Assembly: GCA_017829075.1 (NCBI GenBank)
Contig: JAGAJA010000119.1
Span: 1 to 29,420 of the forward strand
Length of the DNA: 29,420 nucleotides
Source: Oscillospiraceae bacterium
GTDB lineage: Bacteria; Bacillota_A; Clostridia; Oscillospirales; Ruminococcaceae
Direction: 5' to 3'
A program made the position numbers and the translations under genes. Of the stretch, positions 1-7,055 are shown piece by piece; within the stretch, counting starts at the first letter, position 1, and each line of letters starts with the position of its first letter. Below the pieces are notes generated by a model. It searched no databases, was not told where the DNA came from, and saw only the letters and a program-made list of their open reading frames with translations.

Positions 1-20
1 AAGCGGGCTTTTGAAATCCG

Positions 21-185
21 TTTTTTGCCCCAGCTCTGCCGGGGCAAAAAACACTTCTATCCGCACAAGTGTGCGGTTTGGCGGCAATGCCGCCAAACCG
101 TGCGCGCAGGGCGGATGTTCGGCGAGAAAGTCCCTTTAGGGACTTTTTCGACGGTCTGAAGCCGGCGCACAAAAAGCGCCGGCTT
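21..185. repeat. Cluster of four consecutive inverted repeats
   Basis: Four hairpin-forming palindromes follow one another downstream of pflA. They are 21-31/41-51 (arms TTTTTTGCCCC and its complement), 74-85/89-100 (12-bp perfect arms, 3-nt loop; an overlapping small hairpin sits at 61-66/71-76), 123-134/139-150 (AAAGTCCC core) and 159-168/176-185 (AAGCCGGCGC arms). For transcripts on the minus strand they could end or stabilise the pfl mRNA, but none has a clean U-tract on that strand. No gene is seen in 1-195. The cluster may be a transcript-end structure or a dispersed palindromic repeat; the sequence alone does not decide. Confidence 0.6.
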
Positions 186-195
186 TTGGATTTAT

Positions 196-954
196 TTATT
201 TCTTTGCGTATTTTCCTGCGCCAAGCCTTCTCTGAGCATTGTCGATACGCTCCGCTGTCGGCGGCGCTGTGTCCTCCAGTGAGTATTTTATACCGAGGTT
301 CTCCCACTTGAATTTTCCGAGGGTGTGATAGGGGAGGACTTCGACCTTCTGCACATTGTTCAGGGTTCCGATGAACTCCGCCAGCGCGTCAAGATCCTCG
401 TCAAAGTCGCTCAGCCCCGGAACAAGGACGTGCCTTATCCACACGGGCTTTCCGATCTCGCTGAGATAACGCGCCATGTCGAGGATATTTGCGTTTTCAG
501 ATCCGGTGATATTACGGTGACGCTCCGGGTTTATCTCCTTGATGTCGAGAAGCAGAAGATCGGTGTACTTCATCAGCTCCTGAAATTCAGAGAAGAACGG
601 CTCTTCACGGGTGAATGGATTGCCTGCGGTGTCAATGCAGGTGTTTATTCCCTGCGCTTTAGCCTTTCGGAACAGATCGGTAAGAAATTCCATTTGGAGC
701 AGCGGCTCGCCGCCGCTTACGGTAATTCCACCGTCCTTTTTCCAGTAGCTCTTGTAGCGGAGCGCCTTGTCGAGGATCTCCCCAGCAGTCATATCAGTGC
801 AGCTATCGTCCCCCTCAAGGCTCCATGTGTCCGGATTGTGGCAGAAGCGGCAGCGCATTCTGCACCCCTGCGTGAACACTATGAACCGTATTCCGGGGCC
901 GTCTGCTGCGCCGAAGCTTTCGGTGGAGTGTATTCTTCCTTTTATTTCGCTCAT
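196..954 (-). CDS. pflA: Pyruvate formate-lyase activating enzyme (radical SAM)
   Basis: This 252-residue protein is the glycyl-radical activase of pyruvate formate-lyase. It uses S-adenosylmethionine and a [4Fe-4S] cluster to abstract a hydrogen from the conserved glycine of PflB, in the cytoplasm. The radical-SAM motif CxxxCxxC is visible as C31, C35 and C38 (GCRMRCRFCHNPD), after a FGAADGPGIR segment typical of PflA. A GGxTxSGGEPLLQ-like stretch near residue 80 fits the SAM-binding region. Length is normal for the family. The ATG is preceded by AAGGAGAG (rc of 961-968 region). It lies 87 nt downstream of pflB on the same strand, so the enzyme and its activase are very probably co-transcribed. 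Confidence 0.96.
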   Translation of the reverse strand: MSEIKGRIHSTESFGAADGPGIRFIVFTQGCRMRCRFCHNPDTWSLEGDDSCTDMTAGEILDKALRYKSYWKKDGGITVSGGEPLLQMEFLTDLFRKAKAQGINTCIDTAGNPFTREEPFFSEFQELMKYTDLLLLDIKEINPERHRNITGSENANILDMARYLSEIGKPVWIRHVLVPGLSDFDEDLDALAEFIGTLNNVQKVEVLPYHTLGKFKWENLGIKYSLEDTAPPTAERIDNAQRRLGAGKYAKK

Positions 955-988
955 GATCTCTCCTTGATACAGATGAATATATAGATGA

Positions 989-1012
989 ACAGCGCCGCAG
1001 TTGCAGCGCTGT
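989..1012 (-). other. Intergenic hairpin between pflB and pflA
   Basis: The stretch contains ACAGCGC and GCGCTGT arms that extend to a stem of about 10 bp (one G-U) around a 4-nt loop. No U-run follows on the minus strand, so it is not a standard terminator. Between an abundant enzyme gene and its catalytic activase it could act as a partial terminator or a 3'-end stabiliser or processing site that keeps pflA mRNA below pflB mRNA. That role is inferred from position only. Confidence 0.5.
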
Positions 1013-1041
1013 CTGGTATTGAATATTTATTCAGCGGATAA

Positions 1042-3294
1042 TTAAAGAGTAGCGTGGCAGGTTCTGGAGATTACGTCCATCTGCTGCTCCTTAGTCAGGT
1101 CGATGAACTTAACTGCATAACCGGATACGCGGATCGTGAAGTTTGCATACTCTTCCTTCTCCGGGTGCTCCATTGCGTCGATGAGCTTTTCCTTGCCGAA
1201 TACGTTTACGTTGAGGTGGTGTGCGCCCTTTTCAAAGTAACCGTCCAGAATGTTCACAAGGTTGGTTACCTGCTCCTCCTCGGAATGTCCAAGCGCGTCA
1301 GGGTTGATCGTCTGGGTGTTGGAGATACCGTCCAGAGCCCATTCATAAGGAAGCTTTGCAACGGAGTTAAGAGAAGCAAGCAGACCGCTCTTTTCTGCGC
1401 CGTAGGAGGGATTTGCGCCGGGAGAAAGCGGCTCGCCTGCCTTGCGTCCGTCAGGCAGGGAAGCGGTAGCCTTGCCGTAAACAACGTTAGAGGTGATAGT
1501 AAGAATAGAGGTTGTCGGCTCGGAATCACGATAGGTGTGGCACTGCTTGAGCTTCTTGAGGAATGTTCCGAGCAGCCATACTGCGATATCGTCTGCGCGG
1601 TCGTCGTCGTTGCCGTAGCGGGGGAAGTCGCCCTCGGTTTCAAAGTCAACAACAATTCCGTCCTCGTCGCGGATAGTCTTTACCTTTGCGTACTTGATTG
1701 CGGACAGGGAGTCAACAACATGAGAGAAGCCTGCGATACCGGTCGCAAATGTACGTCTTACATTTGTGTCGATAAGAGCCATTTCAGCAGCCTCATAGTT
1801 GTACTTGTCGTGCATATAGTGAATGAGGTTCAGGGTGTGTACATAAATGCTTGCGAGCCATGACATCATGTCGTCAAAATTCTCCATTACCTCGTCGTAA
1901 TCAAGGTATTCGGAGGTGATAGCCTTGTACTTCGGACCTACCTGAGCCTTGGTCTTAGCGTCAACACCGCCGTTGATAGCGTACATCAGGCACTTTGCGA
2001 GGTTAGCTCTTGCGCCGAAGAACTGCATCTCCTTACCGGTCTGTGTTGCGGATACGCAGCAGCAGATAGCGTAATCATCGCCCCATACAGGACGCATTAC
2101 ATCGTCGTTCTCATACTGTACAGAGGAGGTGCGGACGGAAATAGCTGCGGCATAGCGCTTGAAGTTCTCCGGAAGCTGCTCGCAGTAAAGAACCGTCATG
2201 TTAGGCTCCGGAGAGGGGCCCATGTTCTCAAGAGTATGCAGGAAGCGGAAGTCGTTCTTGGTTACCATTGAGCGACCGTCCTGACCCTTGCCGCCGATAG
2301 ACAGTGTAGCCCATACCGGGTCGCCGGAGAACAGCTCATTGTAGGAGGGAATACGAGCGAACTTCACCATTCTGAGCTTAAGAACGAGGTGGTCGATAAG
2401 CTCCTGAGCCTCAGCCTCGGTAAGAATGCCCTTGTCGAGGTCGCGCTTGATGTAGATGTCAAGGAATGTGGAGATACGTCCGATGGACATTGCCGCGCCG
2501 TTCTGGGTCTTGATAGCAGCCAGATAGCCGAAATATGTCCACTGAACTGCTTCTTTTGCGTTTGCGGCAGGCTTGGAGATATCGAAGCCGTAGGAAGCAG
2601 CCATTACCTTCATCTGCTTGAGGGCGCGGATCTGGTCGGAAAGCTCCTCACGCTGACGGATAACGCTGTCACGCATCTTGCCGTTTCCGCAATGAGCGAG
2701 GTCGTCCTGCTTTGCTTCAACCAGTCTGTCGATGCCGTACAGCGCAATTCTGCGGTAGTCGCCGACAATACGACCTCTGCCGTATGTATCGGGAAGTCCG
2801 GTGATGATCTTATTCTTTCTTACAGCGCGCATTTCGGGGGTATATGCGTCGAAAACGCCCTGATTATGTGTCTTGTGGTATTCTGTGAAGATCTTGTGGA
2901 GCATGGGGTCGGGAGTATAGCCGTAGGTGGTGCAGGCCTCCTCCGCCATTTTGATGCCGCCGAAGGGCATGAATGCTCTCTTGAGTGGCTTGTCGGTCTG
3001 AAGTCCGACAATCTTTTCGAGATCCTTCAGCTCAGGGTCGATGTAACCCGGTTCGTGAGAGGTGATGCCGGATACGATGTGAGTATCCATATCGAGTACG
3101 CCGCCCTTTGCGCGTTCCTCCTTCTGGAGCTGCTGGAGCTTGCTCCACAGCTTGTTTGTGGAGTCAGCCGGCCCTGCCAGAAATGACTCGTCGCCGTCAT
3201 AGGGCGTGTAGTTGTTCTGAATGAAGTCGCGGGTGTTGATTTCCTCGCGCCATTTGCTGCCTTTGAAGCCTTCCCATTGTTCTAAATTTGTCAT
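1042..3294 (-). CDS. pflB: Pyruvate formate-lyase (formate acetyltransferase)
   Basis: This 750-residue glycyl-radical enzyme converts pyruvate and CoA to acetyl-CoA and formate, the main non-oxidative pyruvate route in anaerobic fermentation. The catalytic cysteines are seen in [12 protein letters not shown], with C412-C413 aligning with the Cys-Cys pair of the E. coli enzyme. The radical glycine is G725 in RVSGYA, 25 residues from the C terminus as expected. The [12 protein letters not shown] block is a family hallmark, and the length is standard. The ATG follows an AGGAGG Shine-Dalgarno at about 3306-3311. Codon use is strongly biased, consistent with high expression. The start of the transcript is predicted near 3423, leaving a structured leader of about 130 nt. 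pflA follows downstream. Confidence 0.97.
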   Translation of the reverse strand: MTNLEQWEGFKGSKWREEINTRDFIQNNYTPYDGDESFLAGPADSTNKLWSKLQQLQKEERAKGGVLDMDTHIVSGITSHEPGYIDPELKDLEKIVGLQTDKPLKRAFMPFGGIKMAEEACTTYGYTPDPMLHKIFTEYHKTHNQGVFDAYTPEMRAVRKNKIITGLPDTYGRGRIVGDYRRIALYGIDRLVEAKQDDLAHCGNGKMRDSVIRQREELSDQIRALKQMKVMAASYGFDISKPAANAKEAVQWTYFGYLAAIKTQNGAAMSIGRISTFLDIYIKRDLDKGILTEAEAQELIDHLVLKLRMVKFARIPSYNELFSGDPVWATLSIGGKGQDGRSMVTKNDFRFLHTLENMGPSPEPNMTVLYCEQLPENFKRYAAAISVRTSSVQYENDDVMRPVWGDDYAICCCVSATQTGKEMQFFGARANLAKCLMYAINGGVDAKTKAQVGPKYKAITSEYLDYDEVMENFDDMMSWLASIYVHTLNLIHYMHDKYNYEAAEMALIDTNVRRTFATGIAGFSHVVDSLSAIKYAKVKTIRDEDGIVVDFETEGDFPRYGNDDDRADDIAVWLLGTFLKKLKQCHTYRDSEPTTSILTITSNVVYGKATASLPDGRKAGEPLSPGANPSYGAEKSGLLASLNSVAKLPYEWALDGISNTQTINPDALGHSEEEQVTNLVNILDGYFEKGAHHLNVNVFGKEKLIDAMEHPEKEEYANFTIRVSGYAVKFIDLTKEQQMDVISRTCHATL

Positions 3295-3344
3295 CTTTCT
3301 ATAAACCTCCTGTATATTGCAGGCTCATACGGTTCGTACAAAAC

Positions 3345-3379
3345 AAAGCCGACACTTTTTTTCTCAAAAGTGCCGCTTT
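3345..3379 (-). promoter_or_regulatory. Terminator-like hairpin in the pflB 5' leader
   Basis: On the minus strand the leader folds into a stem of about 14 bp with one bulge: AAAGC-GGCACTTTT pairs with AAAAGTGTC-G-GCTTT around a 6-nt loop. It is followed by a T-rich tract (GCTTTGTTTTGT). The layout resembles a leader attenuator or a weak terminator, about 50 nt before the pflB start codon. Regulation by attenuation is an inference; an mRNA-stabilising 5' hairpin is the alternative. Confidence 0.45.
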
Positions 3380-3429
3380 TGTGAAGCAGGATCCGTTGCA
3401 ACCATACCTCGGTCATTCAACCTGTCAAC

Positions 3430-3458
3430 ATTATAACATATTATATTTTCAAAGTCAA
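3430..3458 (-). promoter_or_regulatory. Sigma-A promoter of pflB-pflA
   Basis: On the minus strand TTGACT (rc of 3453-3458), a 17-nt spacer and TATAAT (rc of 3430-3435) are seen, with TGT just before the -10 giving an extended -10. Transcription should start near 3423. This is the only well-formed promoter found upstream of pflB. Confidence 0.8.
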
Positions 3459-3703
3459 TAGTAATTTCTGATTTTGTCAAAAAAATAATTATTGATTTCT
3501 TATACCTACGGTGTTTGGATAAATTGTAAACACAATATCTGGTATTATTTTCTATAAGAATAATTATAGCAGATAACTAAAATCGTTATGTTATGCCATA
3601 CTTACTTTTTTACCGACATATTTATATCATTTTGTATATATCTATTCTATACAAAAACTGACAAAAATTTAACAAATAATAGAACTTAATTTTACATATG
3701 CTG
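3459..3703. other. AT-rich gene-free stretch upstream of the pfl promoter
   Basis: No credible ORF or RNA gene is seen. The region is very AT-rich, which could give UP-element-like stimulation of the pfl promoter. Two small imperfect palindromes are visible: ATTGT/ACAAT at 3523-3536 and GTGTTT/AAACAC at 3511-3533. Either could be an operator half, but neither matches a full redox-regulator site. Confidence 0.4.
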
Positions 3704-3745
3704 AAAAACCGCCTGCCAGCTTCGTGATTATCCGCTGGCAGGCGG
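3704..3745 (-). terminator. Rho-independent terminator of the TauE/SafE genes
   Basis: Perfect 12-bp arms CCGCCTGCCAGC (3709-3720) and GCTGGCAGGCGG (3734-3745) are separated by 13 nt. On the minus strand the stem is followed directly by TTTTT (3704-3708). It ends the minus-strand permease transcript shortly after the stop codon at 3767. Confidence 0.9.
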
Positions 3746-3766
3746 GTCAGTATATGTGATGTCTGA

Positions 3767-4147
3767 TCAGGAGCTTTCCTCATCTGTCTGTTTTTCCTCA
3801 GGGGCTTTTCGGAACAATTCCCTCAGTCCGAAAGCCAGCAGAAACAGCGCGTAAAGCTTTCGCAGCAGATCGTTTCCAATTGCCTGTGAGCCGAGGGTGC
3901 CTAAGATAGCGCCTATCATGCCGCCGGGTATCATACTGAGTACCAGTTTCTTGTCGATAAGCCCGGCGCGGAGGTGCATAATAACTGAAATCAGGGCAAT
4001 AGGCAGAAAAAACAGGAGATTTATGCCCTGCGCCGTTCGCTGCTGCATATTCTCAAAAAGCGTGAGCCAGATTAGCAGCACAAATCCTCCGCCGAGTCCC
4101 ATTGAAGCTATTGCTCCGGAGAGAAATCCAATAATCGCCTGTATCAT
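3767..4147 (-). CDS. TauE/SafE family permease, second half-size subunit
   Basis: The protein is a small, very hydrophobic membrane protein of 126 residues resembling one half of a TauE/SafE (DUF81) anion or sulfite/sulfonate exporter. It opens with MIQAIIGFLSGAIASMGLGGGF, a glycine-rich first helix typical of the family, and three to four membrane segments follow, with an acidic, lysine-rich C-terminal tail. The ATG at 4147 overlaps the stop of the upstream gene as ATGA, so translation is probably coupled; an upstream in-frame start at 4207 is possible but would bury 60 nt in the neighbour. Full-length TauE proteins have about 250 residues, so two adjacent half-size genes fit one transporter assembled from two chains. 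The substrate cannot be read from the sequence. Confidence 0.8.
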   Translation of the reverse strand: MIQAIIGFLSGAIASMGLGGGFVLLIWLTLFENMQQRTAQGINLLFFLPIALISVIMHLRAGLIDKKLVLSMIPGGMIGAILGTLGSQAIGNDLLRKLYALFLLAFGLRELFRKAPEEKQTDEESS

Positions 4148-4515
4148 GAGAATAAAGTCCTCACAGCAGCGGCGCAGATCAGCGCTCCAAACAGCCTTTG
4201 GAGCCATGATGCTCTAATCCTTCGCAGGAAGAAAGCGCCTGCTATTGCTCCCGCCGCGCCGAACGGTATATATTTCCATGCCGCTGAAAAATCCATACCC
4301 CCGCTGAACATATAAGAAACAGCCGCGGTAATGCTCAGCACAAGTATAAGCGCCACTGAGTCCGCGTGAGCATGACGAACTATTTCCGCAGCGGGAATGT
4401 CCGGATTTTGATTTCGCTGCTCCCGCTCAAGAACAGGTACAGCGATAACTCCGCCGCCGCTGCCGAAAAATCCGTTCAGCAAACCGCAGAGCATACCCTC
4501 TAAAAAATGCTTCAT
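4144..4515 (-). CDS. TauE/SafE family permease, first half-size subunit
   Basis: This 123-residue membrane protein has the TauE/SafE signature near its start (LLNGFFGSGGGVIAVP). A polar segment (EREQRNQNPDIPAAEIVRHAHADS) and three further hydrophobic stretches follow. The ATG at 4515 is chosen because GTGGGTGA lies about 8 nt upstream; an alternative ATG at 4542 adds nine residues but has no Shine-Dalgarno site. Its stop overlaps the start of the next permease gene by four bases, indicating a tightly coupled pair. Both chains together equal the usual full-length transporter, likely a split or duplicated form. Export of a small organic or sulfur anion is inferred from the family only. Confidence 0.8.
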   Translation of the reverse strand: MKHFLEGMLCGLLNGFFGSGGGVIAVPVLEREQRNQNPDIPAAEIVRHAHADSVALILVLSITAAVSYMFSGGMDFSAAWKYIPFGAAGAIAGAFFLRRIRASWLQRLFGALICAAAVRTLFS

Positions 4516-4577
4516 AAAAATCACCCACGTTATTTTGCGCATTTTTTCGGGGTTTATCAGTTATTATAAAAATATAT

Positions 4578-5120
4578 TTACCTGAGATACGCTCGTTTGT
4601 GAATGAATTTCATTACCTCGTCAAACCGCGCGTCGTCCATAGGCTCGGTTGACATGAGTTTCAGCGGTAACTTGGAATCTGAGCCGTAAAAATCCGGCTG
4701 AAAGTAATATCCGTTGTTCAGATAAAATCCCTGCCGCTGATAAAATGCAATCCTGCGGCGTTCAATCTCGCCCTCCGGAGGTTCTACCTCCAGCACGATC
4801 ATTGAAGGGGAGGTTAGCTCCTTGAGGACGTTCATAAGCTGCGCACCTATGCCTTTTCCGCGAAGCTCCTGCTTTACGGCAAAGTGCTCCAGAAAAATCA
4901 GCTCCTGCTCGGGGAAATAATAGTAGTTCATAAACGCTGCCGGCACGCCGTCCGGCTCATAGCAAAGACTTCGAAATTCCGGGCGGGACATCTCCTTAAA
5001 ATGCAGCTCGGCTGATCCGTGTTCATTTTTCGGAAACGAGCTTTCCATAATGTCAAACAGCTTTGCGAATTTGTCCTTTGGCATGGGGTTGCTTATATCA
5101 TATACGATCGTATTTTCCAT
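4578..5120 (-). CDS. GNAT family N-acetyltransferase
   Basis: The 180-residue protein has the GNAT fold: strand-rich N-terminal part, then EHFAVKQELRGKGIGAQLMNVL, whose RGKGIG at 87-92 is the acetyl-CoA pyrophosphate-binding motif A. AFYQRQGF (about 128-135) is the usual motif-B region. It should transfer an acetyl group from acetyl-CoA to an amine; the substrate is not predictable. The ATG follows ACGAGGT at a suitable distance. It is a single gene, with the tRNA unit and its terminator upstream and the permease pair downstream. No clear promoter of its own was found in 5121-5256. Confidence 0.88.
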   Translation of the reverse strand: MENTIVYDISNPMPKDKFAKLFDIMESSFPKNEHGSAELHFKEMSRPEFRSLCYEPDGVPAAFMNYYYFPEQELIFLEHFAVKQELRGKGIGAQLMNVLKELTSPSMIVLEVEPPEGEIERRRIAFYQRQGFYLNNGYYFQPDFYGSDSKLPLKLMSTEPMDDARFDEVMKFIHKRAYLR

Positions 5121-5256
5121 TTCATTACCTCGTTTCTGTCTTGTATTGTGCGCTTATTTTATAAAAATACCCTCGCATATGGCTTAACAGAGCCATTTAC
5201 AAGGGAGAATAAATATGTCTGTGATATACGGAAAAATTTCTTACTGCGGGCGAAAA

Positions 5257-5301
5257 TTAAAAAACAGAAGCGCCTCAACGCGCGAAAATGCGTGTCGAGG
5301 C
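5257..5301 (-). terminator. Terminator of the tRNA-Leu unit
   Basis: On the minus strand GCCTCGACACGC (rc of 5290-5301) pairs with GCGCGTTGAGGC (rc of 5272-5283) over 12 bp, with one mismatch and one G-U pair, around a 6-nt loop. A TTTTTT run follows a few bases later (rc of 5259-5264). It lies 8 nt after the encoded CCA of the tRNA. Confidence 0.8.
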
Positions 5302-5308
5302 ACTCGAC

Positions 5309-5395
5309 TGGTGCCGCTGACCGGACTTGAACCGGTATGGTATTTCTACCGAGGGATTTTAAGTCCCTTGTGTCTGCCGATTTCACCACAGCGGC
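5309..5395 (-). tRNA. tRNA-Leu (anticodon UAA)
   Basis: The minus strand folds as a class II tRNA. The 7-bp acceptor stem is GCCGCTG with CAGCGGC and discriminator A, and CCA is encoded at 5311-5309. The anticodon stem AGGGA/TCCCT encloses the loop CTTAAAA, giving anticodon TAA (reads UUA, Leu). A long variable arm and a GGTTCAAGTCC T-loop are present, as expected for tRNA-Leu. A consensus promoter lies just upstream and a terminator just downstream, so it is a monocistronic tRNA gene. Confidence 0.96.
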
Positions 5396-5409
5396 ATTAA
5401 AACATTATT

Positions 5410-5438
5410 ATTATATCATAAACTATCCGTTTTGTCAA
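5410..5438 (-). promoter_or_regulatory. Promoter of tRNA-Leu
   Basis: On the minus strand TTGACA (rc of 5433-5438), a 17-nt spacer and TATAAT (rc of 5410-5415) form a full consensus sigma-A promoter, with TGA before the -10 (extended -10). The predicted start lies just before the tRNA 5' end at 5395. Confidence 0.9.
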
Positions 5439-5508
5439 GTGCTGGCGATTATTTTTCTGGGTCGCTGCTGAAAAAGCATTGCTTCGTTTTAATAATGTGC
5501 AATACCAG

Positions 5509-5538
5509 AAAAACCGCCCGGAGCGTTTTCCGGGCGGT
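5509..5538 (-). terminator. Terminator of the small cysteine-peptide unit
   Basis: Perfect 9-bp arms ACCGCCCGG (5513-5521) and CCGGGCGGT (5530-5538) have an 8-nt loop. On the minus strand the stem is followed by TTTTT (5513-5509). It ends the transcript that carries the 26-residue peptide gene, about 95 nt after its stop codon; the bases between show no further ORF. Confidence 0.88.
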
Positions 5539-5632
5539 CAGCCTATGTATAGACTGGATAGGTTATGTCAATGCGGGCTTCCGCGCTGTAATGTCTATGC
5601 GGAGAAAAACTTGTTTCTGCGCATCACTGCAA

Positions 5633-5713
5633 TTAGCAGCCAAAGCCGCCGCAAATGGACTTGATCAGCTCGCAGAGCTTGTCAAGACCGCAGAAAGAAA
5701 AGAAATTGCACAT
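5633..5713 (-). CDS. Small cysteine-rich peptide (26 aa), unrecognised
   Basis: A 26-codon ORF begins ATG TGC AAT TTC and ends GGC TGC TAA. The peptide reads MCNFFSFCGLDKLCEL then IKSICGGFGC, with cysteines at 2, 8, 14, 21 and 26, spaced 5-7 residues apart. That spacing would put the middle cysteines on nearly one face of a helix. An excellent Shine-Dalgarno GGGAGGT (rc of 5721-5727) lies 7 nt before the ATG. The ORF has its own consensus-like promoter (5756-5784) and a strong terminator (5509-5538), forming a complete monocistronic unit. I do not recognise the family. Metal binding, a membrane-active or signalling peptide, or a modified-peptide precursor are all possible; no modifying enzyme is adjacent. 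Confidence 0.75.
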   Translation of the reverse strand: MCNFFSFCGLDKLCELIKSICGGFGC

Positions 5714-5755
5714 GATTTTTACCTCCCATTTTATTTCCCCGTGGGGATACTAATA

Positions 5756-5784
5756 ATTATACACTATCAGCAGGAGTAATTCAA
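5756..5784 (-). promoter_or_regulatory. Promoter of the small cysteine-peptide gene
   Basis: On the minus strand TTGAAT (rc of 5779-5784), a 17-nt spacer and TATAAT (rc of 5756-5761) are present. The start would be near 5749, about 35 nt before the peptide ATG. The short leader also contains TCCC/GGGA arms (rc of about 5735-5747). Confidence 0.75.
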
Positions 5785-5813
5785 TGCAAAGATATTGCCA
5801 TATGGGGAAGCCC

Positions 5814-5836
5814 TTACCGGGATTTTTTCCCGGTAA
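5814..5836. repeat. Palindrome spanning the MFS stop codon
   Basis: Perfect 9-bp arms TTACCGGGA (5814-5822) and TCCCGGTAA (5828-5836) enclose a T-only 5-nt loop. The stop codon of the MFS gene lies inside the distal arm. No U-tract follows, so it is more likely a 3'-end stability hairpin than a full terminator. Confidence 0.55.
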
Positions 5837-7004
5837 CTCTGCGCGCCGCGATCGTGAACAGTATAAGCACTGCCGGGAATATCGCCGCGAATGGAAGCCC
5901 GGCTTTCAGCTCTCCGCCCATTGCGCCGGATATCATTCCCACCAGCGTAGGCCCTCCGGAGCAGCCGGAATCTCCGGCGAGCGCCAGCAGCGCGAACATT
6001 GCAGTTCCGCCCCGTGGGAGCGCTTCTGCGGCGGCGCTGTAAGTTCCCGGCCACATAGCTCCTACGGAAAAACCGCAGATTCCGCACCCGATAAGCGAAA
6101 GCATTGGTATCGGCGAGAACGAAGCCAGCATATAGGAGAAAATGCACAGTAAACCGCACCACGACATATATTTTAGGATATCTATTTTCGCGCTTATTTT
6201 CGCGTAGAATACCCTTGAAAATCCCATAAGCACCGCGAAAAAGCACGGGCCCATTAGGTCGCCTATCGCCTTAGGTACGCCCAGCGCGCTTTCCGCAAAT
6301 GCAGAAGCCCACTGGCTCATTGCAAGTTCGCTTCCTCCCGCGCATAGGATAAGCACTGCCATTATCCAGAATACTCTGGAGCTGCAAAGCTCACGTATAG
6401 ACATACCTCCGTTTTCTCCGGTGATCTCCGGAATAGGTACGCGGGTGAAATAGACTGCATTAATAGCCGGAATGACCGCCCATAACAGCGCCAGAATTCT
6501 CCAGTTTTCTTTGCCGAATGCGAAAAGGAACAGCGTTGAAAGCAGCACTGTCACAACGCTTCCCCAGCAGTAAAATGAGTGCAGAAGCCCCATTGCGCCT
6601 GCCTTGTTGTCGCTGGGGCAGCTTTCCACCAGCGGACTTATCAGCACCTCTGTCAGCCCGCCGCCAACTGCGTACAGAATGACCGAGGTCAGAAGTCCTG
6701 CGAACGGCGGCAGGATAAATGGAAGTACGCCAAGCCCCGCAATTCCTGCGCAGGCGAAGATATGCGCACCTATCAGCGCGGCGCGGTATCCGATCCTGTC
6801 CACGAATTTCGCGGATATCAGATCAACAGCAAGCTGTACAATGAAATTTACCGTTACCAGCAGCGTTATCTGTTCAAGCGGGATCTCGAATGTATCCTGA
6901 AATATCAGAAAAAGCAGCGGCGCGAAATTGTTGACTATCGCCTGAGTTATGTATCCGCCGTAGCTCGCAAGGACGGTATGTTTGTAATTGTTTTTAATAG
7001 ACAT
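5814..7004 (-). CDS. Major facilitator superfamily transporter
   Basis: The 396-residue protein has about 12 hydrophobic segments in two halves and lies in the cytoplasmic membrane. After the second segment it carries DLISAKFVDRIGYRAALIGAH, matching the MFS loop 2-3 motif (D-R-G-R/Y). The central loop around PEITGENGGMSIRE divides the halves. Overall composition fits a sugar or small-solute MFS carrier; the substrate is not predictable. The ATG at 7004 (MSIKNNYKHT) is chosen over an in-frame TTG at 7031, because the TTG lies inside the preceding terminator hairpin. The Shine-Dalgarno is weak (TTGGTAAA). No close promoter was found, so read-through from the HAD operon is possible. Confidence 0.87.
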   Translation of the reverse strand: MSIKNNYKHTVLASYGGYITQAIVNNFAPLLFLIFQDTFEIPLEQITLLVTVNFIVQLAVDLISAKFVDRIGYRAALIGAHIFACAGIAGLGVLPFILPPFAGLLTSVILYAVGGGLTEVLISPLVESCPSDNKAGAMGLLHSFYCWGSVVTVLLSTLFLFAFGKENWRILALLWAVIPAINAVYFTRVPIPEITGENGGMSIRELCSSRVFWIMAVLILCAGGSELAMSQWASAFAESALGVPKAIGDLMGPCFFAVLMGFSRVFYAKISAKIDILKYMSWCGLLCIFSYMLASFSPIPMLSLIGCGICGFSVGAMWPGTYSAAAEALPRGGTAMFALLALAGDSGCSGGPTLVGMISGAMGGELKAGLPFAAIFPAVLILFTIAARRVTGKKSR

Positions 7005-7020
7005 ATGATTTACCAAAATA

Positions 7021-7044
7021 CAGGGCTTCAATAACGAAGCCCTG
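7021..7044 (-). terminator. Hairpin/terminator after the HAD gene
   Basis: Arms CAGGGCTTC (7021-7029) and GAAGCCCTG (7036-7044) form a perfect 9-bp stem with a 6-nt loop, 12 nt after the HAD stop. The minus-strand continuation TATTTTGG is only weakly U-rich, so termination may be partial and may leave transcription of the downstream MFS gene. Confidence 0.6.
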
Positions 7045-7055
7045 ATAGTATTTAT

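Noticed and set aside
325..984. Open frame antisense to pflA
   Set aside because: It covers the certain pflA gene and has no ribosome site or family match.
1054..3186. Long open frames antisense to pflB (1054-1863 and 2389-3186)
   Set aside because: They mirror the biased codons of pflB, have no Shine-Dalgarno or family motifs, and pflB itself is certain.
3511..3536. Rex- or CRP-type operator upstream of pflB
   Set aside because: The palindrome ATTGT/ACAAT is too short and does not match the full 18-bp Rex pattern.
5432..5779. Plus-strand open frame of 115 codons across the small-peptide region
   Set aside because: It runs through the terminator hairpin and promoter of the opposite strand; no Shine-Dalgarno site.
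7005..7031. TTG start giving a longer MFS transporter
   Set aside because: The codon lies inside the terminator hairpin of the upstream gene, with no Shine-Dalgarno.
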